A stretch of DNA of 64,000 nucleotides from Candidatus Peribacteria bacterium (lineage in GTDB: Bacteria; Patescibacteriota; Gracilibacteria; Peribacterales; Peribacteraceae), in assembly GCA_020632295.1 (NCBI GenBank), contig JACKFU010000001.1:248001-312000 (forward strand), read 5' to 3'. Within the stretch, counting starts at the first letter, position 1. Every line of letters begins with the position of its first letter. Position numbers and translations under genes: made by a program. Below the pieces are notes generated by a model that was given only the letters and a program-made list of their open reading frames with translations, made no database searches and had not been told where the DNA came from. Positions 40,699-49,303 of the stretch are shown piece after piece.

Positions 40699-41802
40699 TT
40701 ATGTGATTGTAACAACTCTGCCACGAACTGTCATGCCTTCGTACGGCGTCCAGTCGCATTTACTGTGCAGGTCCCGTGCATGGATGACCCATTCTTCATC
40801 AAGATCGATCGTGATGCGAGGCTCGCTCGGTGCATTGAGGCTGAAGATACGATTTGGATTTTCGTAGCAGAGCATTTTAATTTGATCGGGTGAGAGTTTG
40901 GTGAGGAGTAATGGCAGCATTGTTTCGACGCCCGGTACGCCGGATGGTGCATCAAGCGGGTTTTTTGGCGATGTCTTTTCCTCAAGCGTATGCGGTGCGT
41001 GGTCGGTTGCGATGCAGTCGACTGTACCGTCTTCTATACCTTTCCAGAGTGCCTCAACATCATCGAGCGGACGGAGAGGTGGGTTCATTTTGCCAAGAGG
41101 CCCAAGGCGATCGTAGTCGTGAATGGAGAGGAAGAGGTGATGTGGTGCAACTTCACAGGTTACGGTGACACCTTCTGCTTTTGCTGTGCGTACGAGGTCG
41201 ATTCCCTGTGCTGTGGAGAGATGTGCGATGTGAAACGGCGTGCCGTGTTTCTTTGCAAGGTTGATAGCATACTCGATTGCCGTCGCCTCCGATGCGCTCG
41301 GCCGCATGAGTGAATGGAGCGACACATCGGTTTGCTTCGCAAACATCTTTGCAGCCTCGGCGTTAATCTCCGCATCTTCACAATGGGCAACAAGCGGAGC
41401 ACCCAGTTCGCTGCAACGTTTGAAAATATCTTCGACAATGCCACCATCCACCTTTTGGTTTCCCGTTGAATGGTCGAGGTAGAGTTTTACCCCGCAGAGT
41501 CTCCTGCGAAGACCTTCGTCATTCCAGGCTGTTTGAAATTCCTCCATATGCGACGCTTCGGTAATGCCAAAGAAGAAGTGGATATCGCAGTCAGTGATTG
41601 TATCTGCGATAGCAATCTTCTGCCGTAGCGCATTAACCGTAACACATGGAGGACTAGTATTAGGCATCTCACATGCGGTAAGTACTCCGCCCGCACGTGC
41701 GGACGCTGCCTCGCTTTTCATCGTCGCTTTGTGCTCAAACCCGGGTTCACGAAAATGTACATGGCAATCGATAAGTCCGGGGAGGGTGATGAGGTTGCTC
41801 AT
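40699..41802 (-). CDS. pyrC: dihydroorotase
   Basis: Dihydroorotase closes N-carbamoyl-aspartate to dihydroorotate. The metal-binding motif DCHVHFREPG (H14, H16), the carbamylated-Lys region CGVKLYLDHS, VAHCED, HIAHLST and CIATDHAPH are complete. The protein starts almost at the barrel; the first strand of the N-terminal beta-sandwich seen in usual class I enzymes is missing, so this is a short form of 367 residues. It overlaps pyrB by 4 nt. Confidence 0.95.
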   Translation of the reverse strand: MSNLITLPGLIDCHVHFREPGFEHKATMKSEAASARAGGVLTACEMPNTSPPCVTVNALRQKIAIADTITDCDIHFFFGITEASHMEEFQTAWNDEGLRRRLCGVKLYLDHSTGNQKVDGGIVEDIFKRCSELGAPLVAHCEDAEINAEAAKMFAKQTDVSLHSLMRPSASEATAIEYAINLAKKHGTPFHIAHLSTAQGIDLVRTAKAEGVTVTCEVAPHHLFLSIHDYDRLGPLGKMNPPLRPLDDVEALWKGIEDGTVDCIATDHAPHTLEEKTSPKNPLDAPSGVPGVETMLPLLLTKLSPDQIKMLCYENPNRIFSLNAPSEPRITIDLDEEWVIHARDLHSKCDWTPYEGMTVRGRVVTIT

Positions 41803-42716
41803 GCCTTCCCCAGTAACATCGCAAGCAGTGCCATACGAGCGATGACACCATTTCGCACTTCGCGGAAGTATGCCGCATTGGGAAGACGATCTACATCGGT
41901 ACTGATTTCTTTTAGGCGAGGTAGTGGGTGCATAACTGTTATATCCTTCCCGGTGAGGTGATGCGCTTCGAGGACGTATGAATTTTTGAGGCGGTCGTAC
42001 TCGGATTTATCGGCAAAGCGCTCCTGTTGAATACGTGTCATGTAGACGATGTCTCCATCAAGAGCCTCTTCGATGTTCTCTGTTTCTGTGTATGCGATAC
42101 CTTTTTCATCGAAGAATGACGTCACTTTTTCTGGCATCTTCAGTTCTTCGGGAGAAACAAGAGTAAATGTCACATCGTTATAGAGACCAAGAAGAAAACT
42201 TAAGCTATGCACTGTGCGTCCGTACATCAGGTCTCCGACCATGGTTATCTTTATGCCATCAAGTTTGCCGCGTTCTTTGAAGATGGTCAGCATGTCGAGA
42301 ATCGCTTGTGTGGGATGCTGCCCAGGACCATCACCTGCATTAATGAATGGAACCTCTGCTACAGATGCCGCTCTGTCTGCACTTCCTTGTTCTGGGTGGC
42401 GCATGGCGATGATGTCTGCATACTGCGAAACAACCATCATCGTGTCTTCGATGGTTTCGCCTTTGTAGAGGGAACTAAACTGTAAGCCATCTGCCGTAAT
42501 AACACTCCCGCCTAAGCGGTGCATAGCTGTCTCGAAACTTAGGCGTGTACGCGTACTTGGCTCGTAGAAGAGCGATGCGAGTACTTTACCCTCAAGGAGG
42601 TCAGTACCACCTTTTTCAAGCACAATTTCCATATCCTTGGTTACCGCCAAAATGGCATCCATGTCCTCTCGAGAGAGTTGCTTCGTGGACGTTAGGTGCT
42701 TGAAGGGAAGCGGCAT
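41799..42716 (-). CDS. pyrB: aspartate carbamoyltransferase catalytic chain
   Basis: PyrB joins carbamoyl phosphate and aspartate. The carbamoyl-phosphate motif YEPSTRTRLSFE, the HPTQAILDMLT motif and the closing MHPLPRLKEI are conserved over 305 residues. No regulatory pyrI chain follows. I start at ATG 42716; the frame extends to 42785 but through a purine-rich repeat. Operon pyrB-pyrC, with a probable small ORF and a HEAT-like gene after it. Confidence 0.96.
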   Translation of the reverse strand: MPLPFKHLTSTKQLSREDMDAILAVTKDMEIVLEKGGTDLLEGKVLASLFYEPSTRTRLSFETAMHRLGGSVITADGLQFSSLYKGETIEDTMMVVSQYADIIAMRHPEQGSADRAASVAEVPFINAGDGPGQHPTQAILDMLTIFKERGKLDGIKITMVGDLMYGRTVHSLSFLLGLYNDVTFTLVSPEELKMPEKVTSFFDEKGIAYTETENIEEALDGDIVYMTRIQQERFADKSEYDRLKNSYVLEAHHLTGKDITVMHPLPRLKEISTDVDRLPNAAYFREVRNGVIARMALLAMLLGKA

Positions 42717-42729
42717 TGTTTGAAGTGTA

Positions 42730-42757
42730 AAACGGAAAGAGGAAAGAGGAAAGAGAT
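42730..42757. repeat. GGAAAGAG tandem repeat
   Basis: Short purine-only units upstream of pyrB, same family as 6712 and 8113. Confidence 0.7.
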
Positions 42758-42806
42758 ATTCCAGACATATTGACAGATCTAACAAAATAATATTTTATAA
42801 CTACAA

Positions 42807-43463
42807 ATGTTTGACTGCATGACACAAGCAGAGCTCGAAGCGCATCTAGAAATTAGTCGCTACGGTACATTCGAATTGACCGATGCAATACGACCTGCAC
42901 CAAACCTCACCCCAACAGAAGGGTATCGGCATGATACCTATCTGGATACAGAATCAGGTAACGCGATACCAGTTTTGCTTGCCGCTGCTTCACGAGAAAA
43001 ACTGTTTGGACTCTTTCTAGACCTAACTGAACAGATGAGTGATACCGTTGCTGTTCGCTTACACTCAAGCCACTATCCTGTTGCACTGTGCAATGCAGAT
43101 AATTCTTATCGTGAATCTATGGACCGTACTGTGTTACAAAGCACAATTCTCGATTTCGAAGACCTCCTACTTAATGATGGAAGTATGGGCATGAGCGTAC
43201 TTCATGATTCTCTGTGCGAAGAAATACAATTTGATGAACATAAACTCCTTATTATTTTCTCCAATCGCCAAAGACTATTTGAAGATGTTCTCAAGCAGCA
43301 CCATATTCCGTGCAATCAAGATATCCAGCTAGTAATAGATGCCAAGCATATCCATAGTAGTACTGACGCTTTCGCTGAGCAGTTTGCACAGTTGCTTACA
43401 CGTCTCGGACTTGATGGATTCGATTCGGATTCAGATAATCTGCATGAGGACAGTATCGCTTAA
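42807..43463 (+). CDS. hypothetical acidic cytoplasmic protein
   Basis: A 218-residue protein with no membrane segment or known motif. It is acidic and ends in an Asp/Ser-rich tail (GFDSDSDNLHEDSIA). Secondary structure looks mixed alpha/beta (VLLAAASREKLFGLFLDL, KLLIIFSNRQRLFEDVL). A TATAAC box (42796-42801) ends 5 nt before the ATG, so a leaderless single-gene transcript is likely. The second Met (42819) is an alternative start. Confidence 0.65.
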   Translation: MFDCMTQAELEAHLEISRYGTFELTDAIRPAPNLTPTEGYRHDTYLDTESGNAIPVLLAAASREKLFGLFLDLTEQMSDTVAVRLHSSHYPVALCNADNSYRESMDRTVLQSTILDFEDLLLNDGSMGMSVLHDSLCEEIQFDEHKLLIIFSNRQRLFEDVLKQHHIPCNQDIQLVIDAKHIHSSTDAFAEQFAQLLTRLGLDGFDSDSDNLHEDSIA

Positions 43464-43483
43464 TGTATAGCTACATACGCAAG

Positions 43484-43524
43484 CCCCTCTTTCCTCTTTC
43501 CTCTTTCCTCTTTACTCTTTCCCC
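43484..43524. repeat. CTCTTTCCTCTTTCCT tandem repeat (inverse orientation)
   Basis: About six CTCTTTCC units just before the flippase start codon. It is the reverse complement of the GGAAAGAG family. Confidence 0.75.
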
Positions 43525-44973
43525 ATGTCCTCCCGGCAAATTGCCACCTCTACCCTCTGGCAGATGGCCAGCCAAATTACGATGGCTGCACTGTCGATAC
43601 TGACCGTGAAGTTCGTGGCTATCGGGCTTACCAAAGAACTCGCCGGAAACTACAACTCCGCGTACGGATACCTTCAGCTATTTGGCATTCTTGCAGACTT
43701 CGGTTTGTATGCTGTTTCTGTACGAGAGGTAAGTAAGGCAAACGATAAATCTGCTGTGCTCGGTGCACTTATTGTCCTTCGTACAATTATACTTATCGCT
43801 TCGCTCGGTATTGCACTGTTTTTGGTCTGGCTGCTTCCTCAGTGGCGGGGAACGCCGCTCCCGATGGCTGTACTCATTGCATCGCTCGTTCCATTCTTCA
43901 CGCTGCTTGCCGGCATTATTCGTACCGTCTTCCAGGTGAACTATACGATGCAGTACGTCTTCGTAGCAGAAGTTGTTCAGCGCATTATCACTACTGGACT
44001 GATTGGCACCTTCATTGTTCTTGGTGTGCGTCAGAGTACAGACCTCCATCACCTGAATATGATGCTGCTGTTTGGTGGCATCGGTGCATTCGTATTATTT
44101 ACGATTTCGTTTGTATACGCAGACAAGATGATACGCGTGCGACCATCGTTTGACATATCACTAATGAAGAAACTGGTAAAACAAGCGGCGCCATTTGGCA
44201 TTGCGTACCTGTGTCTCGCATTTTACCGCCAGTTTGACATCACGATGATTGCACTGCTTCGACCTGACTTTGAATTGCAAAACGCCTACTACGGATTCGT
44301 CGTCCGCATGGCAGACATGGGCTTTTTGCTTCCGACGTTTTTGCTCAACTCAACACTGCCTATCCTCAGTGAGCTGGATGCAAAAGGAAAAGATACCTCC
44401 CTCCTACTTGGAAAGACCTTGATGGTCATTTTGCTCATTGGCATTACGGCGTTTCTGTTTGCCGCTCTCTGGGCACGCCCGCTTATTGCACTACTCACCA
44501 CCGAGCAGTATCTGAGTACTCCAACTCAACCAGGATCTGATACTGCATTGCAACTTATTTCTATTCCATTCCTGTTAAACGGCATCGTGCTCTATTCGTT
44601 CTATGTTCTCCTTAATAGACACGTCTGGAAAAACCTTGTGCTGAGCCTCTTTGGTGCAGCAGTTCTTTCAGTTTGTCTCAATGCCATCTTGATTCCACTC
44701 TATGGTTTTGTCGGTGCTGCCTATACCTCCATTATTGTGCATGTTGTCCTTGGGCTTGCCCTGTTCCCTCAGGCCCTCCGCATTATGCCCATACGTATGC
44801 AACTCGGCATGGGAAAGAATATTTTCCTGTATGGGCTCGGATTAGGGCTCGGATTAGGGCTATTTGCCCCAGTCCTCACCAATGAGCTTTCTACCATTAT
44901 TGGGCTTATTGCTATGTGTATCGTTATTCTTGGGCTTGGATGGGGACTAAAGTTGCACAAAAACCTACTTTAG
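43525..44973 (+). CDS. Wzx-type polysaccharide flippase (MOP superfamily)
   Basis: The 482-residue protein has about 14 membrane helices typical of lipid-linked oligosaccharide flippases, starting with the amphipathic STLWQMASQITMAALSILTV. The fold places it with Wzx/RfbX proteins, partners of the sugar transferase at 13620. The penultimate helix contains GLGLGLGLGL, encoded by a 12-bp repeat (44837-44866), which may have lengthened it. The RBS may be disturbed because a pyrimidine repeat fills the 5' spacer. Confidence 0.88.
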   Translation: MSSRQIATSTLWQMASQITMAALSILTVKFVAIGLTKELAGNYNSAYGYLQLFGILADFGLYAVSVREVSKANDKSAVLGALIVLRTIILIASLGIALFLVWLLPQWRGTPLPMAVLIASLVPFFTLLAGIIRTVFQVNYTMQYVFVAEVVQRIITTGLIGTFIVLGVRQSTDLHHLNMMLLFGGIGAFVLFTISFVYADKMIRVRPSFDISLMKKLVKQAAPFGIAYLCLAFYRQFDITMIALLRPDFELQNAYYGFVVRMADMGFLLPTFLLNSTLPILSELDAKGKDTSLLLGKTLMVILLIGITAFLFAALWARPLIALLTTEQYLSTPTQPGSDTALQLISIPFLLNGIVLYSFYVLLNRHVWKNLVLSLFGAAVLSVCLNAILIPLYGFVGAAYTSIIVHVVLGLALFPQALRIMPIRMQLGMGKNIFLYGLGLGLGLGLFAPVLTNELSTIIGLIAMCIVILGLGWGLKLHKNLL

Positions 44974-45015
44974 GGTACAATATTTAGATTTTACTTGTAG
45001 TGAGATCTTCGAACT

Positions 45016-46332
45016 ATGAAAACAAAAACTGTTATTGTCTGCGTGCTTGCTCTGCTGTCTTTGACAGGAAGGGTTCTTGCACAAGCAGCGCCATCACCGG
45101 TAACGGGTATCACTGCAAATGTGATTAACGGCCAAGTCGTCGTTCAGTGGAATGCCATTACGACAGACCCTATCGATTATTACCGTGTCTACTACAGCAA
45201 CTACTCTATTCTTGATAACGAGGGTCTGTACGACGACTTTGAGGTGACCGAGGGGGATGAGACGAATCTCACCTTCGTTCCGCCAGAGCAATTTAATGAT
45301 CTGTACATTGCTGTCATTGCCGTTGCGACTACTGGCGTTGAAAGTGAATTCTTTACAGAGGAAGCCTACGTGAAAGTCTCAACAGGAGGCCCTTCTTTGC
45401 CGCCGCCTCAACCTACCGCCGAAACCCCAGACCTCCCCTCTGTTCCTGAACACACAACCCTAAAGCTCTTGAAGGGAACGGTGCTATCCCCAACGGAAAT
45501 TGCCGTGGAGTTTTCTACCTCTATCACTGTTGATGCAGACCGTGCACCTAGTGGCCTCAAGATTACCCGTAGTGATGGAAGTACATTGCAAATTTCTAGC
45601 ATTACAATTATTGGAAAAACAATTACTATCCACACCGAGCCACAGGAGCGCGGCGTTGTGTACAACGTCCAATTCAGCGAACCATTCGTGGGGAAAAATG
45701 GACAGGCTCTCGACGAGGATGACCGCTCTGTGCTCGTTACAGGCCACAGCGATGGCACAGAGAAAAAGCCGCCGCATACTGTGCCACCTGCTTCCACAGT
45801 AGAACCCGCGGGCGCACCACACGATATTCAAAACGCCACGATTGTCCCTCAGGTACAAGCAGATGGTTCGTATATCGTCACCATGGAGTGGACAGTTGAT
45901 AACGCCGAGGATGATCTCTATGGCATTGTGGTGTACCAAACACGTGACGGGAAGACCTTTGCCCCGCCAAGCCTCTTACCCGTTGATATTCGCGGTGTGC
46001 AGCTTACCGGTGTGACGCCCGGGTTCTTCGGGCTCTATGTTCAAACCGTGACGGTCGACGGCAAAGTTTCCCATGGTGTGTTCCAGTACACAACACTGCC
46101 TGTATACGTTCCGGGACAGGGTTTTACGGGAGATCTTACAAAGCGTGTGCAGCCGACTACTGACGATGTTTTTGCAGTAGACGTTGTCGCTCTTCCTGCA
46201 GCAACGCACGAAGACTCCACTAGTGACTGGCGTGCTGCCAGCATTCTTGCAACAACGCTCTCTGGGGTCATGATTTTGCTTGTCAGCCTGTTTGTTGTCT
46301 GTACACGACGTAGGGGTTCTTTGGAGGTATAG
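45016..46332 (+). CDS. exported fibronectin type III-like protein with C-terminal membrane anchor
   Basis: Residues 1-23 form a signal peptide (TVIVCVLALLSLTGRVLAQA). Residues 25-125 look like an Fn3 domain (PSPVTGITANVINGQVVVQW, IDYYRVYYS, LYIAVIAVATTGVESEF). A Pro-rich linker, a second beta-sandwich (about 155-240), another linker and a third Fn3-like domain follow. A C-terminal helix (ILATTLSGVMILLVSLFVVC) plus RRR anchors it. Probably a cell-surface adhesion or scaffolding protein. Its -10 box TACAAT (44976-44981) gives a leader of about 30 nt. Confidence 0.82.
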   Translation: MKTKTVIVCVLALLSLTGRVLAQAAPSPVTGITANVINGQVVVQWNAITTDPIDYYRVYYSNYSILDNEGLYDDFEVTEGDETNLTFVPPEQFNDLYIAVIAVATTGVESEFFTEEAYVKVSTGGPSLPPPQPTAETPDLPSVPEHTTLKLLKGTVLSPTEIAVEFSTSITVDADRAPSGLKITRSDGSTLQISSITIIGKTITIHTEPQERGVVYNVQFSEPFVGKNGQALDEDDRSVLVTGHSDGTEKKPPHTVPPASTVEPAGAPHDIQNATIVPQVQADGSYIVTMEWTVDNAEDDLYGIVVYQTRDGKTFAPPSLLPVDIRGVQLTGVTPGFFGLYVQTVTVDGKVSHGVFQYTTLPVYVPGQGFTGDLTKRVQPTTDDVFAVDVVALPAATHEDSTSDWRAASILATTLSGVMILLVSLFVVCTRRRGSLEV

Positions 46333-46434
46333 AACGTCGTTTCTGCTTTTGGTAAGCCACGTATTGGCCCTGCGCCGGCAGAGCTTTGTTTAGAGTAAGG
46401 AGAAGCATGTTCTGAACTGATACGCTCGTGCTCT

Positions 46435-47244
46435 ATGTGGAAACGGGTATTTCTTTTCGTTGTGCTATTGCTTGGCGTGCGCGAATCTATGCTCCTGCCA
46501 GATGGCAGGTTACATCTTCATATTCTTGATGTTGGCCAAGGTGATGCCATATTTATGGTGACACCAAAGGGAAAACAAATTCTTATTGATGGCGGACCAG
46601 ACCTTTCAACACTCTCACATCTCGGTAAGCTCATGCCCTTTTTTGATAGGAGTATTGATCTCATTGTTCTTACCCATTCCGATGCAGACCACATTACCGC
46701 GCTACCAGAAGTGCTGAGGCGCTTCCACATCGATACTATTTTGCTCTCCGGGCGGCTCGGCAATTCTGGCAGTGTCGACGCGCTACTTGCTGCATTGCAG
46801 GAATCGGACACAACTATAATCACAGCAAATCCACAGGAGGATCTCTCACTTGATGGCGTCGTTCTCGACGTTATTTGGCCGACTGCTGACGCCATCGCCA
46901 ACAATCGTTTTTCGAATAACAATCTCTCCGTTGTTGTTCGTATTGTATACAACGATCATGAAATTCTTCTGACAGGTGACATTGAGAAGAGTGCTGAGGA
47001 TGCCATTCTTGCTTCGGGTGTCGATATCCAATCAGACATTCTCAAGGTAGCGCACCACGGAAGTCGAACGTCATCATCCACAGGATTTTTGCTTGCGGTT
47101 CATCCAGACATTGCACTGATTTCCGTCGGACGCGACAACCAGTATGGTCATCCGCATCCATCTGTTTTGGACCGATTCCATGCACTTGGCATCCCCATAA
47201 AGACCACTGCCGAGGAAGGTGTGATCTCTCTGGAGTTTCGCTAA
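46435..47244 (+). CDS. exported ComEC-type metallo-beta-lactamase domain protein
   Basis: A signal/anchor helix (VFLFVVLLLGVRESMLL) is followed by the hydrolase domain of ComEC: HILDVGQGDAIFM, ILIDGGPD, the metal motif THSDADHI, and the closing LLTGDIEKSAE, LKVAHHGSRTSS, ISVGRDNQYGHPHP. The competence membrane channel domain is absent; this is the stand-alone form found in many CPR bacteria. Suggested roles are DNA or nucleotide hydrolysis at the cell surface during uptake. Confidence 0.9.
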   Translation: MWKRVFLFVVLLLGVRESMLLPDGRLHLHILDVGQGDAIFMVTPKGKQILIDGGPDLSTLSHLGKLMPFFDRSIDLIVLTHSDADHITALPEVLRRFHIDTILLSGRLGNSGSVDALLAALQESDTTIITANPQEDLSLDGVVLDVIWPTADAIANNRFSNNNLSVVVRIVYNDHEILLTGDIEKSAEDAILASGVDIQSDILKVAHHGSRTSSSTGFLLAVHPDIALISVGRDNQYGHPHPSVLDRFHALGIPIKTTAEEGVISLEFR

Positions 47245-47247
47245 TAC

Positions 47248-47562
47248 TTATCGCAGTCTGCCAATCCAACTAGGCCAGTCTGTCGTATCGACGTTTGGCG
47301 TTTGCTCTACCTCTTCTACGAGATCTGCAAACCCACCCGTGCGAATGAGCGATAGGGGAAGGTACAACGCTTCCATACTTGGCTTGCTGTAGTGCTGGTA
47401 TGCAAGCTCATGTAGGCGACCAATCCATGTTGGCCAACCATCTTGATACGACGTCTGGTAGATGTGTGGGCGATACTCGAACATAGAAGATGCTGCCTCT
47501 GCTTGTGGTGTCGCCACGAGCAATCCTGTGAAGGCGACAAGGGAAAGTGTGATATATTTCAT
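47248..47562 (-). CDS. small secreted protein with paired WPxWIG motifs (copy B)
   Basis: A 104-residue protein. Signal peptide 1-23 (KYITLSLVAFTGLLVATPQA, EA) and a mature part of about 80 residues with GWPTWIGRLHEL at 42-53 and, at the very end, DWPSWIGRLR (95-104). It shares this design with copy A (5017-5319) although the segments between the motifs differ in length and sequence. I start at ATG 47562 because it begins the signal peptide; the frame is open to 47643. It converges with the ComEC-type gene, 3 nt apart. Confidence 0.75.
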   Translation of the reverse strand: MKYITLSLVAFTGLLVATPQAEAASSMFEYRPHIYQTSYQDGWPTWIGRLHELAYQHYSKPSMEALYLPLSLIRTGGFADLVEEVEQTPNVDTTDWPSWIGRLR

Positions 47563-47661
47563 AAGAAAGCGGGAAAATTGCCAGGGGAGGAATGTACAGT
47601 AGTCTTTGCGCTTCCTGCAACCGTGGTTTGACATATTTCGCATAATAATTTATATTCAACA

Positions 47662-47667
47662 TATACT
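47662..47667 (+). promoter_or_regulatory. -10 box of the GlmU-like gene
   Basis: TATACT ends 5 nt before the GTG start at 47673, another leaderless arrangement. The preceding 30 nt are very AT-rich. Confidence 0.5.
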
Positions 47668-47672
47668 CACTC

Positions 47673-48962
47673 GTGAATACCTTTCTCCTTCTCGCCGGTC
47701 GCAGTACGCGTTTTTGGCCTCTTCAGGAAAAAACGCTCTTTCCGGTCTGTGGGAAAACGCTTCTTGAGCATCAAATCGATCGTCTACAGAAGGGGGGCTG
47801 CGAGAATATTATTCTCATTGGCGGGGCACATAACCTTGAGGAAGCAACGAAGATTGTTCCAGACCTCCCAATGGTCGAGCAGGAGAATTTAGAACTCGGT
47901 ATGCGCGGTGCTGTGCTCAGCGGACTGAAAGCGTATGGGGATGACGCGGTGATGATTGTCAGTGGCAATGACGTGATTGATCCCGCCGGATACAAAGCAG
48001 TACTCGATGCGGATGGTGACGGTGCCATTCTTGCGTACAATGTCGACTCCTATTTCCCTGGCGGTTATCTCTCTACCGATGGCAAGCGCGTTACCGGCAT
48101 TATTGAAAAGCCTGGCGACGGCAACGAACCAAGTAGTCTTGTGAACATCGTTGCCCATGTCCATCGCAACCCTTCAGCGCTTCTTGCTGCACTGCAGGAC
48201 GTCGACGAATCTACCGATGATGGATACGAACAAGCACTCGCAAAACTCTTTGCTGAAAAAACCTACACAGCCGTTGCCTACGACGGCGTGTGGCAACCGG
48301 TGAAGTACCCGTGGCATATGCTGAATGTTTGCGAGGTTCTCCTTGGTGACATTACTACGCAATCTATTCATCCGTCTGCGGAGATTCATCCCTCTGCAGA
48401 AATTGTGGGGAATGTAATTATTGATGAAGGAGCACGCATTCTGCATAACGCTGTCGTGCGTGGGCCCGCGTACATCGGCAAGCGGTCTATTGTTGCCAAC
48501 AATGCTCTGGTGCGAAACACGAGTATTGGCGATGATTGCGTCGTTGGATACAACACAGAGGTGAAAGGGTCTGTGCTGCACAGTCATGTCTGGACGCACA
48601 TGAATTACATCGGTGATTCTGTTGTTGGTCGCAATGTTTCATTTGGAGGGGGAACCATTACCGGCAATTTGCGTCTTGATGAGACAGAGGTGAAATCGGT
48701 AGTAAAGAGTGAAAAAATTGGAACAGGAAGAACGAAGTTTGGATGTGTTATTGGGAATGATGTTCGCATTGGTATTCATGTGAGTACGAACCCTGGAATT
48801 ATGATTGGTTCTGGAAGTTTTATTAGTAGCGCTACGATGGTTTCTCAGAATATAGATGCGAATACATTTGTCTGTATGAAGAATGGTGAACTACACATTC
48901 GTGATAATACTGTCGGCGCTACAACTCCTGATGATCGTGGGGTGTTTCGGGCTCAGCTCTAA
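47673..48962 (+). CDS. GlmU-like sugar-1-phosphate nucleotidylyltransferase with hexapeptide-repeat domain
   Basis: The N-terminal domain (to about 215) is a nucleotidyltransferase with FLLLAGRSTRFWPLQEKTLF, a variant of the GxGTR...K signature, and the metal-binding SGNDVID. The C-terminal half is a left-handed beta-helix with hexapeptide repeats (SIHPSAEIHPSAEIVGNVII, GKRSIVANNALVRNTSIGDD). GlmU makes UDP-GlcNAc for peptidoglycan; here the signature and the acyltransferase end are divergent, so another sugar is possible. It starts with GTG. Confidence 0.85.
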   Translation: MNTFLLLAGRSTRFWPLQEKTLFPVCGKTLLEHQIDRLQKGGCENIILIGGAHNLEEATKIVPDLPMVEQENLELGMRGAVLSGLKAYGDDAVMIVSGNDVIDPAGYKAVLDADGDGAILAYNVDSYFPGGYLSTDGKRVTGIIEKPGDGNEPSSLVNIVAHVHRNPSALLAALQDVDESTDDGYEQALAKLFAEKTYTAVAYDGVWQPVKYPWHMLNVCEVLLGDITTQSIHPSAEIHPSAEIVGNVIIDEGARILHNAVVRGPAYIGKRSIVANNALVRNTSIGDDCVVGYNTEVKGSVLHSHVWTHMNYIGDSVVGRNVSFGGGTITGNLRLDETEVKSVVKSEKIGTGRTKFGCVIGNDVRIGIHVSTNPGIMIGSGSFISSATMVSQNIDANTFVCMKNGELHIRDNTVGATTPDDRGVFRAQL

Positions 48963-49303
48963 CTCTTGATTATCCACAGTAGCCTGTGGAAAATGTGGAT
49001 TTCCCCCTTTCAACATTCCTAGAGTACTTTTCCACATAGTATTTTACTTTTTGGCTTTACATAGGGCTAAACAACCACCACATAGACAGAGTAATCATTC
49101 CCTAAACCTTGTCCACGAGTTTTCCACATCATCTTCACAGCACTTTCCACAAGGAAAACTGCTTTGTCTTGCGGTTTGTATAGAGAACTTTCCGAAATAT
49201 ATATGTATTTTCCACAGGATTATCCATAAAAAATTTGTTTAAAAAAACCCCTTACTATGACGACGATTTTTATTTAATATCTATTACCTTTCTTTTAATA
49301 CTT
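48963..49303. other. oriC: probable chromosomal replication origin (DnaA-box cluster)
   Basis: This 341-nt gene-free stretch upstream of dnaN holds at least eight DnaA-box-like 9-mers. TTATCCACA at 48970-48978 is perfect. TTTTCCACA occurs at 49028-49036, 49120-49128 and 49208-49216, and on the minus strand at 48985-48993. Others are AAATCCACA (minus, 48994-49002), CTTTCCACA (49143-49151) and TTATCCATA (49220-49228). An AT-rich run (about 49226-49247) could be the unwinding element. No dnaA gene is adjacent. The dnaN promoter also lies here. Confidence 0.8.
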
